A stretch of DNA of 64,000 bases from Yaniella flava (GCF_039529295.1 NZ_BAAAMN010000014.1:1-64000); one strand, 5' to 3'. Numbered from the stretch's first letter, positions 15,132 through 24,647 are shown. Translations and numbers: made by a program. Notes: generated by a model from the sequence alone, not told the origin.

Positions 15132-16264
15132 GTATCAGCAGTGCCCGGCGCTACTTTGGCGGTCAGGTGACGCACGAATTCGTTGGCGAATGCCATCAGC
15201 GGGACTGCAAAGATGGCGCCCACAAAGCCACCCACAGCCACACCGGCGGCCACGGCGAGGAATACTGCCAGCGGATGCAGATTGACCGCCCTGCCCATCA
15301 CCAGAGGCTGCATGACGTTGGATTCCACCTGTTGGACGACCAGGACGACTGCAAGCATAGCCAAGGCGATACCCCATCCGTTGGCCACCAAAGCCAGCAG
15401 CACGGCTATCGCCCCAGTGAGTACCGCGCCAACAATCGGGATGAATGACCCGAGAAAAACCAGTACACCTAATGGTAGTGCTAAAGGAACATCCAGAAGC
15501 CAGGCCCCCAGTCCGATGCCAACAGCATCGATGAACGCCACCAGGATTTGCACTCTGGTATACGCGCCGAGTGATCTCCACCCGGCGTGCCCCGCTCCGT
15601 ACACAGGGCGACGATATCCCGATGGTACAAACCGCAAGAGGAATTGCCATATCTTTGGGCCGTCTTTCAAAAAGAAGATGGTGGCAAACAGTGTGGTGGC
15701 TACCCCGGCAATGATGTTGGCAGCTCCTGAACCAAAGCCGATAGCCCCTGTGACGATGGTTCCAGAGTGAGTCTGCATTGCAGCACCCAGACTTTGCATC
15801 AACTCTTCATGGGTGGCAGCTCCGGCTGGCATCCCCCACTCCACAAGCAAGCCCAGAAGGCGGTCCACGCCAGCCTCTATAGATGATCTCATGGAGGAAA
15901 AGCCAGAGGCCAACTGTTGGCCAGTCAGCACTGCCAGCCCGATGACACCGGCCACTAACGTCACAGTGACCAACAGCGCCGAGAGGATGGACGGTATTCT
16001 GAACTTGCTGTGTAGAAACTGGTGTCCCGGCGATAGCAGTGTAGACATCATGGCGGCGATGAACAAGGGGACCACCAGAATCCAGATGTAGGACAGCAGC
16101 CAGACCAACACCGCGGCGCAGCCTATGATAATCAGCAAACGCCACGACCACCCGGCAGCGGTCATGACACCCTGAGGAATGGCTGCTGTCCTGTTGTGCT
16201 CTGAGCGGTCATCGGGCCGTAGTAGCAGCGGCGTAGCGCCATCTGGAAGCGGGGCTGCGGTCAC
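15092..16264 (-). CDS. AI-2E/PerM-family membrane protein, 390 aa
   Basis: Seven to eight hydrophobic segments. After a polar N-terminus come LLIIIGCAAVLVWLLSYIWI and LVVPLFIAAMMSTLLSPG, a long amphipathic region (about 120-190), and the C-terminal cluster VALALPLGVLVFLGSFIPIVGAVLTG-like core with LGSFIPIVGA, then VVQQVESNVMQPLVMGRAVNLHPLAV, the signature of the AI-2E transporter (PerM/YdiK) family, about the usual length. Substrate unknown; relatives include AI-2 exporters and Na+/H+ antiporters. The GTG start overlaps the previous stop (GTGA), so it is coupled to the HSEAD-tagged gene. It may be a chromosomal-type gene captured by the element. Confidence 0.85.
   Translation of the reverse strand: MTAAPLPDGATPLLLRPDDRSEHNRTAAIPQGVMTAAGWSWRLLIIIGCAAVLVWLLSYIWILVVPLFIAAMMSTLLSPGHQFLHSKFRIPSILSALLVTVTLVAGVIGLAVLTGQQLASGFSSMRSSIEAGVDRLLGLLVEWGMPAGAATHEELMQSLGAAMQTHSGTIVTGAIGFGSGAANIIAGVATTLFATIFFLKDGPKIWQFLLRFVPSGYRRPVYGAGHAGWRSLGAYTRVQILVAFIDAVGIGLGAWLLDVPLALPLGVLVFLGSFIPIVGAVLTGAIAVLLALVANGWGIALAMLAVVLVVQQVESNVMQPLVMGRAVNLHPLAVFLAVAAGVAVGGFVGAIFAVPLMAFANEFVRHLTAKVAPGTADTWPIQTKPQYPSA
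15141..15148 (-). promoter_or_regulatory. Variant box CCGGGCAC
   Basis: One mismatch from the consensus, yet exactly 9 nt before ATG 15131. Confidence 0.6.
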
Positions 16265-17169
16265 TGGTAAAACACCGAATTCCCCTCGGCGTCGTTTGAA
16301 CGGTCAGTCATGAGTTCTTCTACGTGGTCCCGGAGACGGCGCGCTTGTTCAGGGTCAAAACCATCTGAGTTAAAAATATCTTCTTCATGAAAGTCACCCT
16401 CTGCATCTCGGATGCTGACCGAGTGCTGCACGTGAACTGATGCGCCATCACCGTGCTCGGTTTCTTCGACAACTTGTTCTACATAGATGTGATCGCTGTA
16501 CTCATCGTTGCCGCCCTCAGTGAATTCAGCACAGCGGATGGTCTTTTCCACCGCATTACCGTGTTCGTCTTCGGTCAGCAGGGTGTTTTGATCAGTGGTA
16601 GTCAGATGTGCTGGCCAGTGCAGTTGGTCTTGCATGTCGCTGAAAAAGGCCGCGGACTGCTGCTGATCTGATGGGCGACCTAGGAATTGTTGTAGGTGGC
16701 TGCGTGCTTCGTGAAAGCTCAGCGGTGACGCATCGTTGCGCTTTGATACCAGGTTTGGTGTGCTATTGCGCTGATGCAGGATAACTCCCTGGCTGAACGC
16801 CGACATACTGTGCTCTGCTGCAAGGTCTTTGGCTAGCGTGAACTGGCGCACTACTGCCATGCCATCATCAGGGTCGTCACTGAGACGAAATTCTACAGAG
16901 CGAATCGCTGTCTCTGATGGTAATCCAGCATCCACGAGAAACGATGGGTCAGCTTGACGTTCGTGGGTGCGGATACGTTCTTGTGGCCACTGGAGGCGAG
17001 AGGGCAGGTCATCAAGGAATTGTTTGCCAGCCAGCTCGTGAGGCTCAAAATAGGGACGGCTCAAGTCAAGTCCGACGTCTGCTTCGGAATGGGTCTTAGT
17101 GGCATACTTGCCATCGTTGGTGCGGTTGTTCTGCTGTGCTTGCTGAGCTGAAGATAGTGGTTGAGTCAT
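16261..17169 (-). CDS. HSEAD-tagged element protein, 302 aa
   Basis: Begins MTQPLSSAQQAQQ then NRTNDGKYATKTHSEADVGL, nearly the same tag as at 2639 and 47549. The rest is acidic and polar, with no signal peptide or membrane segment and no domain that I recognise. The ATG is 9 bases after a variant box (CCGGATAC). It heads an operon with the PerM-like gene, and its 5' side is where the cargo island begins. Function unknown. Confidence 0.75.
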   Translation of the reverse strand: MTQPLSSAQQAQQNNRTNDGKYATKTHSEADVGLDLSRPYFEPHELAGKQFLDDLPSRLQWPQERIRTHERQADPSFLVDAGLPSETAIRSVEFRLSDDPDDGMAVVRQFTLAKDLAAEHSMSAFSQGVILHQRNSTPNLVSKRNDASPLSFHEARSHLQQFLGRPSDQQQSAAFFSDMQDQLHWPAHLTTTDQNTLLTEDEHGNAVEKTIRCAEFTEGGNDEYSDHIYVEQVVEETEHGDGASVHVQHSVSIRDAEGDFHEEDIFNSDGFDPEQARRLRDHVEELMTDRSNDAEGNSVFYQ

Positions 17170-17178
17170 ACAGAGCTA

Positions 17179-17186
17179 GTATCCGG
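17179..17186 (-). promoter_or_regulatory. Variant box CCGGATAC
   Basis: Exactly 9 nt before ATG 17169; last backbone box before the cargo island. Confidence 0.6.
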
Positions 17187-17189
17187 AGC

Positions 17190-17500
17190 AAGACTCACAG
17201 GCCGCAACACTGTAGGCAAAGTGTCAGTTGCCAAGCGCCTCGATAAGTTGTTTTCCGGCGGATTTATGAGATTCTGGGCTCCGAAATTCAGCGCTATGGA
17301 CATCAGCGTTTTTTGTCTAGAAAGACGCTCCTGTCGAATATCAAGCAGCTGATGCTGGGACCATGGAGTGGAACAGCTTATTCGTGAAAGAGCTGTATTT
17401 GGTGAGTATATTCGGGAATGGTTCGCCAAGGCCATGATCAGCGATCTAGTCTATGTTGGTGACCGTGAGCAATATTCAAGCCTATAGCTTCGGTATCAGA
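17190..17500 (+). pseudogene. Degraded coding remnant, unknown
   Basis: The plus strand reads as coding in pieces: LFSGGFMRFWAPKFSAMDIS, a break after RISSS, then HGVEQLIRERAVFGEYIREW and FAKAMISDLVYVGDREQYSS before a stop. This looks like a gene remnant with no recognisable family. It lies at the junction between backbone and cargo island, so it may be the 3' end of a disrupted host gene. Confidence 0.35.
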
Positions 17501-17507
17501 GGGAAGC

Positions 17508-18104
17508 TCAGGGGTGTGCTTTAATGCCGATAAGAGTCAGAACTGTTTCAACAGTTTGTTGAGCAAGTTTGTCGTTCAAAGGAGCACCAACTGGGATGAA
17601 TGCCCTAGCAAGGACCGGACCGAGCAATAAATCACAAATGAAGTCAATATCAACGGCATCTGCATCGATCTCATTTCGCTCATCCGCTGCATTCATTATT
17701 CTTGCTATATTTTCTCTCCGAGGCCTGATGAACTGAGTCTCATAAAGCGAGCCGAGGCATGGGTCATTACGTATCGCTTCGAGTAGGCCAGGGAAGTTCT
17801 TACCCAGGATAGGGTCTGAAAACATTGCGATCTCCTCACGTTGCAAGGTAAGAAGATCTTGATAAAGTGAACCGGTATCTACTGGTGTCCCGATCCCAAA
17901 TTTTTTTTTGATTATTTCTAACGCGAGGTGCGCCACGCTGGTGAAGCGGCGATAAAATGTAGGACGTGTAGTACCAACTTCGGTCACGAGACCATCTACT
18001 TTTAGTGCAGAGAATCCTTCATCCGCCATGATCCGTTCGCCAGCATGAATGATTGCTTCTGTAATGCCACCGCTTAATGGCCTTCCACTTCTGTTACTTA
18101 CCAC
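17508..18104 (-). CDS. TetR-family regulator, 198 aa
   Basis: N-terminal helix-turn-helix of the TetR type: GITEAIIHAGERIMADEGFS then VDGLVTEVGTTRPTFYRRFT. The C-terminal half (ligand and dimer domain) is variable. The start is a GTG, and its gene is transcribed away from the AvrD-like gene with a 92-base gap holding a perfect inverted repeat (18130-18145). By position it is a likely repressor of itself and the AvrD operon and may sense the product. TetR proteins beside autoregulator synthases are often receptors, but ligand specificity cannot be read here. Confidence 0.85.
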   Translation of the reverse strand: MVSNRSGRPLSGGITEAIIHAGERIMADEGFSALKVDGLVTEVGTTRPTFYRRFTSVAHLALEIIKKKFGIGTPVDTGSLYQDLLTLQREEIAMFSDPILGKNFPGLLEAIRNDPCLGSLYETQFIRPRRENIARIMNAADERNEIDADAVDIDFICDLLLGPVLARAFIPVGAPLNDKLAQQTVETVLTLIGIKAHP

Positions 18105-18129
18105 TCTGTAATTTTACCACAATCGGTTA

Positions 18130-18145
18130 CTTTTCATACGAAAAG
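18130..18145. promoter_or_regulatory. Palindromic operator between divergent genes
   Basis: CTTTTC-ATAC-GAAAAG, a perfect inverted repeat in the gap between the TetR and AvrD-like genes, suited to a TetR dimer. Confidence 0.55.
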
Positions 18146-18196
18146 AAGTAGGCTGATATACCCGATAGTCTGTAATGTAATGCTGGGGAGGCTACT

Positions 18197-19150
18197 GTGG
18201 ATGACTGTGACCAAATGACAGACAAACCACTTCAAATAAAAGAATTTCTCGGGCCAGCTGAAGACCGATATTTCGCGCAAGGTTACCAGTCTGTTCTCTA
18301 CTCCCTGCATTCTGTTATAAAAGCGCACTCAGGTTTGGCAGAAGCAGTTTGCGAAGTTGTTTATCCACCTAGGTGGTCGGCTAGACATAGAGACGAAGAG
18401 TGCTCAGTGCCACACTTGAGTTCTGTTGATGCTGTGATTTTGTCCCTAAAGTTGTTAGAAAACATTTCATCAGTCGAAGAACTGAATGCACTCAGCCTTT
18501 ATCGAGTGAGCTGTATCGACTTGACAGCTGGTTCGAGACCTTGGTTAAGATTAGAAGCTGTGCCGATTAGGCTGTCTTTCAAGTATGACAAGGGTTCATT
18601 AGTTTCTAAGGCCCAGGTAGGTAATATTCGTGTTGGGATTACTTTAGTAAAAGATAATTCAGGGTCGAGATTATGCAGCCTACCTAGAGGTCCTGAAACA
18701 GTTTACAGTCATCTTTTCCAGACCACCGAGGGTAACTCTCTTGTACAAAGTCTCAATTCAGAGCACGGCATACTTAGAAGCGAACATGACCTAAGAGCGA
18801 ATAATGCTACGTTTTCCGCTCCCGGAATTGAGGCATTGCGATGGCCTTCTGTGACGGTTATCGACTACCTTGTAACGATGGGCCAGCTCACACAAGTTTT
18901 GGTTTACTCATATGCTGGTACGTCCCGCTCTGAGGCGGGTGCTCTCTGGATGCGTACGATGAAAATCCGTATAGACAAGCCCTCCGCTCCACTCCCCGTA
19001 AATTTTAAAGCTGAAACGAAAATTTTACGTGATCAAGTTTGGAAAATTGACGGCAAACGAATTCACGATGTCAAGGTTGAGTCTTCAGCTTCATCAGGAG
19101 CTTCAGCGCAAGCTACACTTGCTTATGAAGAGGCTTCAACGCGATGGTGA
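18197..19150 (+). CDS. AvrD-like signal-synthesis protein, 317 aa
   Basis: The N-terminus (FLGPAEDRYFAQGYQSVLYS), then VVYPPRWSARH and PHLSSVDAVILSLKLLE match what I remember of the AvrD family, which has the usual length of about 310 residues. In Pseudomonas syringae AvrD directs syringolide synthesis, C-glycosyl lipids built from a beta-keto acid; AvrD is related to the AfsA/ScbA butenolide synthases. I therefore infer production of a small diffusible lipid signal. The start is a GTG after GGGGAGG. The next two genes overlap it in turn (TetR, SDR), forming one operon. The alternative is an AfsA-like protein. The product is unknown. Confidence 0.65.
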   Translation: MDDCDQMTDKPLQIKEFLGPAEDRYFAQGYQSVLYSLHSVIKAHSGLAEAVCEVVYPPRWSARHRDEECSVPHLSSVDAVILSLKLLENISSVEELNALSLYRVSCIDLTAGSRPWLRLEAVPIRLSFKYDKGSLVSKAQVGNIRVGITLVKDNSGSRLCSLPRGPETVYSHLFQTTEGNSLVQSLNSEHGILRSEHDLRANNATFSAPGIEALRWPSVTVIDYLVTMGQLTQVLVYSYAGTSRSEAGALWMRTMKIRIDKPSAPLPVNFKAETKILRDQVWKIDGKRIHDVKVESSASSGASAQATLAYEEASTRW

Positions 19151-19836
19151 AAAGAAAACAAAGTATCAAACCCGACAACACTACTGTCGTGGCCAGCATT
19201 TCAAAGTATGCTCCTAAGTCAATTGACTGCGATTCTGATTTTACAGTCTTGCTGCGGGTCGCAGCCGCTCGGCTCGCCAAGGTACCCTACTCTTCGGTTA
19301 AGATTGCCGATGTCGCAAAAGATGCCAAGGTACCTGAGGAACTTATTTATAGACAGTTCCGTGACATGCACGAAATTGGTTCGTCGATACTGGAACACGA
19401 ACGCTCAAGCATGAGCAATGTACAACAGCGAGTTTTAGGGATGAGGCTAAGTCCACTAGAGCAACTAGCTGAAGCCTTTCGAATGGTTGGTGAAAACCTT
19501 TCAAAAGACATCGTTGTTAGGGCCGGGGTGCGTATCGCATCCGAGTCCCGCAATTATTTTCCAGACCGTCGAATGGACCCTTTTCGAACATGGGAAGGGT
19601 TCGTTAGCTCACAGCTCAGCCGTGCACAAGATCTAGGCATGATTCGAGTCGACTTGGATCTCAATTCTATTACATGGGTTATAGTTGCTGCAGGAATCGG
19701 TATGAAGGATATTCTCTCAGTGTCCAACTCCTGGGACACTGCACCTGAACGATTTGAGAAGATTCTCCAAAGTATTAATGTACTCATCAGCTCTTGTAAG
19801 GCTGGAACCTCCGGAGTCACAGGGGAAGCTAAATGA
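19144..19836 (+). CDS. TetR-family regulator, 230 aa
   Basis: A 20-residue basic extension, then a TetR helix-turn-helix: LLRVAAARLAKVPYSSVKIA, DVAKDAKVPEELIYRQFRD. The ligand domain includes MRLSPLEQLAEAFRMVGENL and WVIVAAGIGMKDIL. The ATG overlaps the AvrD-like stop and its own stop overlaps the SDR start (ATGA). The placement between a synthase and a reductase suits an autoregulator receptor, so I infer one of the two TetR proteins binds the signal. It resembles the general TetR pattern more than the classic ArpA type. Confidence 0.8.
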   Translation: MVKRKQSIKPDNTTVVASISKYAPKSIDCDSDFTVLLRVAAARLAKVPYSSVKIADVAKDAKVPEELIYRQFRDMHEIGSSILEHERSSMSNVQQRVLGMRLSPLEQLAEAFRMVGENLSKDIVVRAGVRIASESRNYFPDRRMDPFRTWEGFVSSQLSRAQDLGMIRVDLDLNSITWVIVAAGIGMKDILSVSNSWDTAPERFEKILQSINVLISSCKAGTSGVTGEAK

Positions 19837-20654
19837 GCATATCAAATAGACGAATTGCAGTAATCACAGGTGCTTCAGGAGGAATCGGCCGTGCTACAGC
19901 CATCAAACTCTGTGATGAAGGGTACGACATCATCGCTCACTATCACAGTGACCTACTTCGGTCTCAAGAACTCCAAGAGCAAATAGAACAAAAAGGCAGA
20001 CTTTGCTGGCTCGTCACAGCTGACCTCGCAACAGAGGAGGGTATTAACTCACTCTTATGCGGTGTAGCCGACGTTCTTGACGTACTACCCAATTCATCAC
20101 TAACGGCGCTGGTCAACAACGCAGCTCTTCTATTGGGTCCGTCGTTCGAAGAGGCTACGGTAAGCGAGTTCGACCGATACTTTGCTGTTAATTCAAGAGC
20201 ACCATTATTCATTTCTCAAGGCATAGCTAAATTGATGGCGCCAGGGGGCAGTATAGTCAACATTTCGTCCGCGGCAGCACACTTTTCAAGCCCCGGAGAT
20301 ATAGTTTATGCGATGACTAAAGCTACTATTGAATCTTTTACGAAAAACGCGGCACAAGCTCTGGCAGGGAAAGGTATCCGAATCAACGCTGTTATGCCTG
20401 GGTTCACGGACAATGGTCATCAGGCATTCAAAAGTCCTACTATCCGAACCCATATGTCCAACTACTCGGTTCTAGGAGGGGTTTCATCACCGGAGACTGT
20501 CGCGGAGGCGATTTCATTTTTGCTGTCCGATCAAGCCGATAGAACTACAGGGGCTGTCCTAGACGTAAGTGGTGGAAGTGCACTTGGTGCTCGACAACGT
20601 GAAAAGAATTCGTTCTCACTACGAGACCTTAGGGATGAGCCCGACCAAGGATGA
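19833..20654 (+). CDS. SDR-family oxidoreductase, 273 aa
   Basis: Classical short-chain dehydrogenase: TGASGGIGRA (cofactor loop), NNAALL, the catalytic Ser in NISSAAAHF and Y-A-M-T-K in IVYAMTKATIESF (YxxxK). The C-terminal GGSALG matches the family end. NADP preference cannot be fixed. As third gene of an operon with the AvrD-like synthase, it probably reduces a keto intermediate of the signal, as SDR partners do in A-factor-type pathways. The start overlaps the TetR stop. Confidence 0.85.
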   Translation: MSISNRRIAVITGASGGIGRATAIKLCDEGYDIIAHYHSDLLRSQELQEQIEQKGRLCWLVTADLATEEGINSLLCGVADVLDVLPNSSLTALVNNAALLLGPSFEEATVSEFDRYFAVNSRAPLFISQGIAKLMAPGGSIVNISSAAAHFSSPGDIVYAMTKATIESFTKNAAQALAGKGIRINAVMPGFTDNGHQAFKSPTIRTHMSNYSVLGGVSSPETVAEAISFLLSDQADRTTGAVLDVSGGSALGARQREKNSFSLRDLRDEPDQG

Positions 20655-20888
20655 AAGCCTCTTATGAGACTCGTATTTGACCTCTGCTGTGAATAATCGT
20701 ACAACCATGTTCAGATAGTCAACAATTTAGAAACTTGATATTTTACACTTACCACTCGAATTTTTTGGCGAATCATGAGACTCATTTATCGAACTCAGAC
20801 CTGCATTAACCGAATCGGGCTTTTCTTCACTGACTTGGCACAACTATGAGGGTGCAATGTGGCTTGATGGTTCTGACATCATAAGAGC
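20655..20888. other. Convergent intergenic region
   Basis: A/T-rich gap between the SDR and secA2-like stops. Only imperfect hairpins are seen, e.g. GGCTCTTATG with CATCAAGCC near 20858-20888; no clear terminator and no gene. Confidence 0.3.
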
Positions 20889-23225
20889 CTAATCTTTTTT
20901 AAATAATTGACGAGCAATACGTTGTACATTCCGTGCCGCGCGATCTCCAGAAGTACCCAGCGGGTTTTCTGGCACCATATAGGTCCAGGTAGCTGAAGGC
21001 CGACGAAGACCGAGTTGTTCGACAATGCCTGTAGGATCATCAACATCGTAACTTGCCACCATCTCGCAAACAACTTTATGCACACTCTCAAAAAAAACAT
21101 CAAACTCACGCAGCGCAATAAGATGAAACTCTTGCACAGGGTCTTGCCCAGCGAGGACCCTCAAATTTATGCCTTCTCTCACGTCGTTGAGGAATGCAAG
21201 ATGAGTGGTCCATGCCTCGTCTATGGCATGAAGTCCAACGGTTCGGACAAGCGCGTTGTACCCTCGCCACCCTAGCTTCGAGATCAAGTTCTCTGCCTGT
21301 CCAGGAATAGTTTGCAGCACCTGTTGGGCCATCTCTTCAGCGCCAAAAAGTATGTCTTTACGAGTGCCAATAACCGCTTGGCGTTGAATAGATATTGCTC
21401 TGGTGTACTGCCATGTTGAGCGATGCCTTTCCAAGCGAAGTGCTTCGGCAATCTTCTGGGAAGACACCACCATCTCGCTTAACTCCCGCCCAGAGACTTT
21501 TCTTCCTCGGTACTGGAGCTTCCTCTTCATGAAACCAGGAATATGAGCTTTTATTAGCTCATCTTCCAGGGAAATGAAGCGTATTGTAGTACCAGGGTCA
21601 CCTTGTCGACCTGATCGTCCAAGTAATTGAGCATCTAGTCTGCGAGATGGATACATCGAGGTGGAAATTACTACAAGCCCACCTAGCTCTACTATCCGAT
21701 TTCTATCACTTTCATCGGGTCCGCCAAGTTTAATATCAGTACCTCTGCCAGACATTTGCGTTGAAATGGTCACTGTACTGTATTGGCCAGCAAATGATAT
21801 TATCTCTGCTTCTTCCGCGGAGTTGCGCGCGTTCAATACTTTGGCAGACACCCCTTCAGCATCTAACATGCTGGCTAAATGTTCCGACTCAGCGACGCTC
21901 TGGGTGCCAACCAGAACCGGTTGACCCTGTGAGTGTCTTTTTGTGATCTCTTGTAGGATGCCGGCTTCTTTTTTGGCATGAGTAGAGAACACTCTTATGG
22001 GTTCATCAATACGAATTTTGTTTTTATGTGGCTCAATACGTCCACTTTCAGCACTGTAGAACTCTTGAAGTTCGTCAGCTACCGCAAGCACAGTCCCGCT
22101 CATACCGGCCAGCAAACTGTATCGCAACAGAAGGTCTTGAATCGTTATAGAGTCCAACACTACACCTGGTTTCGTGACCTCTAATCGCTCCTTAGCCTCG
22201 ATCGCCGCATGCAGTCCATCAGGCCATCGATGCATATGCGCTATCCGACCCCGGGAAGTGTTAATCAGTCGAATGGAGCCATGCTCTACCAGATAGTCGA
22301 TATCGCGGTGGACAAGTGTGCGTGCATACAGTGCGAGATTGATTCGGGTGAGCATATCGATATTTTCAGTAACATATAGGTTGACACCACCCAACTGATC
22401 CTCAAGCAAATCAACGCCGGCTTCCGTGAGGGAAACCGCGCTGAGATCAGCATCCACCGTGTAATGCTCCTCTGGTGACAGTAGTTCTACAAGCGAAGTA
22501 GCGTTATAGAAATCATCACCTATGTGGTCCCCCTCGCCTGCAAGTACTAATGGAGAGACGGCTTCATCTATCATCACTGCGTCGGCTTCGTCGACAATGC
22601 CTACGTCGAAAGTAGGCCCAACCTGTTCAGATAAATCGTGCGCGAAGCCGTCTCTGAGCACATCATAACCAACCTCGCTTACCGGCGCGTAGACGACATC
22701 TGCCGTGTAAGCCTGCTTCCGGCCGTCCACAGACGTACGCTGTCCAACCCAAGCTACTTTGATTCCCAATAGTTCATAAATTGGACCCATCCAAGCGGCA
22801 TCGCGTTCTGCTAGGTAATCATTTACTGACAAAACATGCACACGGCGCCCAGAAGCACCAAGAGCAGCAGCAGCTAATGCGCCGACAATTGTTTTGCCCT
22901 CACCTGTATCCATTTCAACAACATAGCCGTGAATCAAAGCACAAGCCCCAAGGACCTGCTCATCGTAGGGCTCTACCCCTAACCCACGTATACACGCCTC
23001 ACGTGCAACCGCTAAAATTTTGGCTAAATTCTGTCGGCTAGCAATCGCACTGTTCTGACCCAATACGTTGGTCGCGAACCCATCAAGCTCATTGTCGGGG
23101 ATGCCTGAGACCTCTGATTGTAGTGCTCGCGCAAGTTCAAGGATATCGTTGAATTGGCTTAAATGTGCTGTGCCAGGTGTGCCAAGAAAACGGTGGAGCC
23201 AACGGGGGAAGTGCTTCCTTATCAC
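20889..23225 (-). CDS. secA2: SecA2-like preprotein translocase ATPase, 778 aa
   Basis: All SecA helicase motifs are intact: MDTGEGKTIVGALAAAALG (Walker A), VLSVNDYLAERDA, IVDEADAVMIDEA (DEAD box), GMSGTVL, VGTQSVAESE, STQMSGRGTDIKLGGP and QLLGRSGRQGDPG. At 778 residues it is shorter than housekeeping actinobacterial SecA and lacks the C-terminal zinc tail, as do accessory SecA2 proteins. The start is the GTG after GGAGG; a TTG start 12 codons earlier would include the ribosome site. It lies at the end of the peptide operon, 173 bases after the methyltransferase stop, so I infer a dedicated exporter for the peptide or a maturation protein. No SecY2 or Asp proteins are present here, so it would use the host SecYEG. 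Confidence 0.9.
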   Translation of the reverse strand: MIRKHFPRWLHRFLGTPGTAHLSQFNDILELARALQSEVSGIPDNELDGFATNVLGQNSAIASRQNLAKILAVAREACIRGLGVEPYDEQVLGACALIHGYVVEMDTGEGKTIVGALAAAALGASGRRVHVLSVNDYLAERDAAWMGPIYELLGIKVAWVGQRTSVDGRKQAYTADVVYAPVSEVGYDVLRDGFAHDLSEQVGPTFDVGIVDEADAVMIDEAVSPLVLAGEGDHIGDDFYNATSLVELLSPEEHYTVDADLSAVSLTEAGVDLLEDQLGGVNLYVTENIDMLTRINLALYARTLVHRDIDYLVEHGSIRLINTSRGRIAHMHRWPDGLHAAIEAKERLEVTKPGVVLDSITIQDLLLRYSLLAGMSGTVLAVADELQEFYSAESGRIEPHKNKIRIDEPIRVFSTHAKKEAGILQEITKRHSQGQPVLVGTQSVAESEHLASMLDAEGVSAKVLNARNSAEEAEIISFAGQYSTVTISTQMSGRGTDIKLGGPDESDRNRIVELGGLVVISTSMYPSRRLDAQLLGRSGRQGDPGTTIRFISLEDELIKAHIPGFMKRKLQYRGRKVSGRELSEMVVSSQKIAEALRLERHRSTWQYTRAISIQRQAVIGTRKDILFGAEEMAQQVLQTIPGQAENLISKLGWRGYNALVRTVGLHAIDEAWTTHLAFLNDVREGINLRVLAGQDPVQEFHLIALREFDVFFESVHKVVCEMVASYDVDDPTGIVEQLGLRRPSATWTYMVPENPLGTSGDRAARNVQRIARQLFKKD

Positions 23226-23398
23226 CAAAATCCTCCAAAAATTATCTTTTGTATATAGCAAGTCGACTGAGTATCTGCGTTAATTAGGTAACTCAACAGT
23301 ATGAGGCTTTTTTAAAATTAGATGCTGAATCCCCACATTTACAATCAGACAACCAGTAGGAACAGAAGTTAAACGATTCACCAAATAGAGCTAAGCTT

Positions 23399-24136
23399 CT
23401 AATCTGTGCATTTCTCATATACTGATATATGCGATCTAGCAGTAACATCGACTTCCCCACCTTCCCAGTCTTTCATTCGAGCTACCAATTTAAAACCTGC
23501 TTGAGCAGCCAGGCCGTCAACATCTTGTGGTAAAGAGAATCGCGACACTTCGACAAAAGTAGACACATTTCCATGTCCGACAATTGAACGGAGTGCGACG
23601 AGGCGCTGCTCGATTGGATCAACCTCGATTTGGTCCAGAAGAACCAGGTCCCCTTTCCCTAAGGGTGTTGTTGTGAAGAGTGTGTTGTCGGCACGTAAGT
23701 AATGGTGAGCCGCGTAGTTCTCAATGATCAAATATCCTCCAGACTTCAGAAAACTCGAAGCAGAGTGTAATGTCTGTCCGCGCTCTTCCTCCTTCATGAC
23801 CATAAAGAATGTGTTATTCATAATCATGCAGAGATCGAAACTCTCGTCACCGGTTGCTTCAACGAAACTTTTAACTTCGGTACGTACGCTTGACTCTGGG
23901 TCTTTGTCATGAAGAGTATCGATCATGCGCTGAGAAATATCGATACCAAGGACGTCGTTGCCGACGAGAGCTAAGGGGATCGCTGTACGACCGGTACCCA
24001 CCCCAAAATCAACAATTTTACAGCCATTTGGGTGTATTTGTTGAACGTACTCAACAACTTGAGGCACGTCTATAGGCGGATAAAGCAGATCATAGAAACT
24101 AGATACGACATCTCCATACATTGGGATTTCATTCAC
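23399..24136 (-). CDS. SAM-dependent methyltransferase, class I, 245 aa
   Basis: Class I fold: IVDFGVGTGRTAIPLALVG (motif I, GxGxG), VLGIDIS (acidic end of strand 2), ESFDLCMIMNNTFFM and a C-terminal beta region. The GTG start follows AAGGAGG and overlaps the upstream stop. The substrate is not evident: possibilities are the peptide in this operon (N- or O-methylation) or the lipid signal. Part of the tightly packed operon 27502 to 23399. Confidence 0.8.
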   Translation of the reverse strand: MNEIPMYGDVVSSFYDLLYPPIDVPQVVEYVQQIHPNGCKIVDFGVGTGRTAIPLALVGNDVLGIDISQRMIDTLHDKDPESSVRTEVKSFVEATGDESFDLCMIMNNTFFMVMKEEERGQTLHSASSFLKSGGYLIIENYAAHHYLRADNTLFTTTPLGKGDLVLLDQIEVDPIEQRLVALRSIVGHGNVSTFVEVSRFSLPQDVDGLAAQAGFKLVARMKDWEGGEVDVTARSHISVYEKCTD

Positions 24137-24647
24137 TTGAACCTCCTTGCAAAACATCGTGCATTGCTGACGTAAACTTAGGGACAGCACCAGCTTGGTT
24201 GATCCCTAACCCACTACTTTCCAAAATCATAAACTGAATTTTTTCTGTATCAGAAGGAAGGGGCACTAGAGCGAGTACCACACTGAGAAGTGCAATATAG
24301 GAAGGAGACGCTATAATCATGCTGGTTGGAATATCGTTACGCAACATTGAATGTATATGAGCCGAACAGTCAAAAACAGTTTTTTCGAGTCGCCTGTTCC
24401 GATGCATTAAAAAGTGGAGGGGTCTCCTTGGTTCAAAAATTTGCAAATGCTTCCAGGGAGTCACATCACCGTTTTTATCGAAAGTGCGTGTCACAATTTC
24501 AGCATCTGTTGTTCCCGGGTATGGCCCGAAAAAGGTCCAAATTGGTATGAAATGCATGAAGGGGTCGATCCGGGCTGTCAATTTCTGACAAGCTGAGATC
24601 TGGTGTAATCCTGTCAGACCTAGCCATGTGCCCAACAGAAAACTCAT
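24129..24647 (-). CDS. Membrane-anchored protein, SdpA-like in layout, 172 aa
   Basis: Starts MSFLLGTWLGLTGLHQISAC, one membrane segment, then FMHFIPIWTFFGPYPGTTDA and RTFDKNGDVTPWKHL. The aromatic FFGP motif after a single helix recalls proteins that accompany HTTM-domain proteins, such as SdpA of the Bacillus SDP toxin system (there, WGFFTKDP-like). This is layout similarity only. It starts two bases after the hydrolase stop and overlaps the methyltransferase start. The C-terminus is polar and ends SAMHDVLQGGSSE. Confidence 0.6.
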   Translation of the reverse strand: MSFLLGTWLGLTGLHQISACQKLTARIDPFMHFIPIWTFFGPYPGTTDAEIVTRTFDKNGDVTPWKHLQIFEPRRPLHFLMHRNRRLEKTVFDCSAHIHSMLRNDIPTSMIIASPSYIALLSVVLALVPLPSDTEKIQFMILESSGLGINQAGAVPKFTSAMHDVLQGGSSE

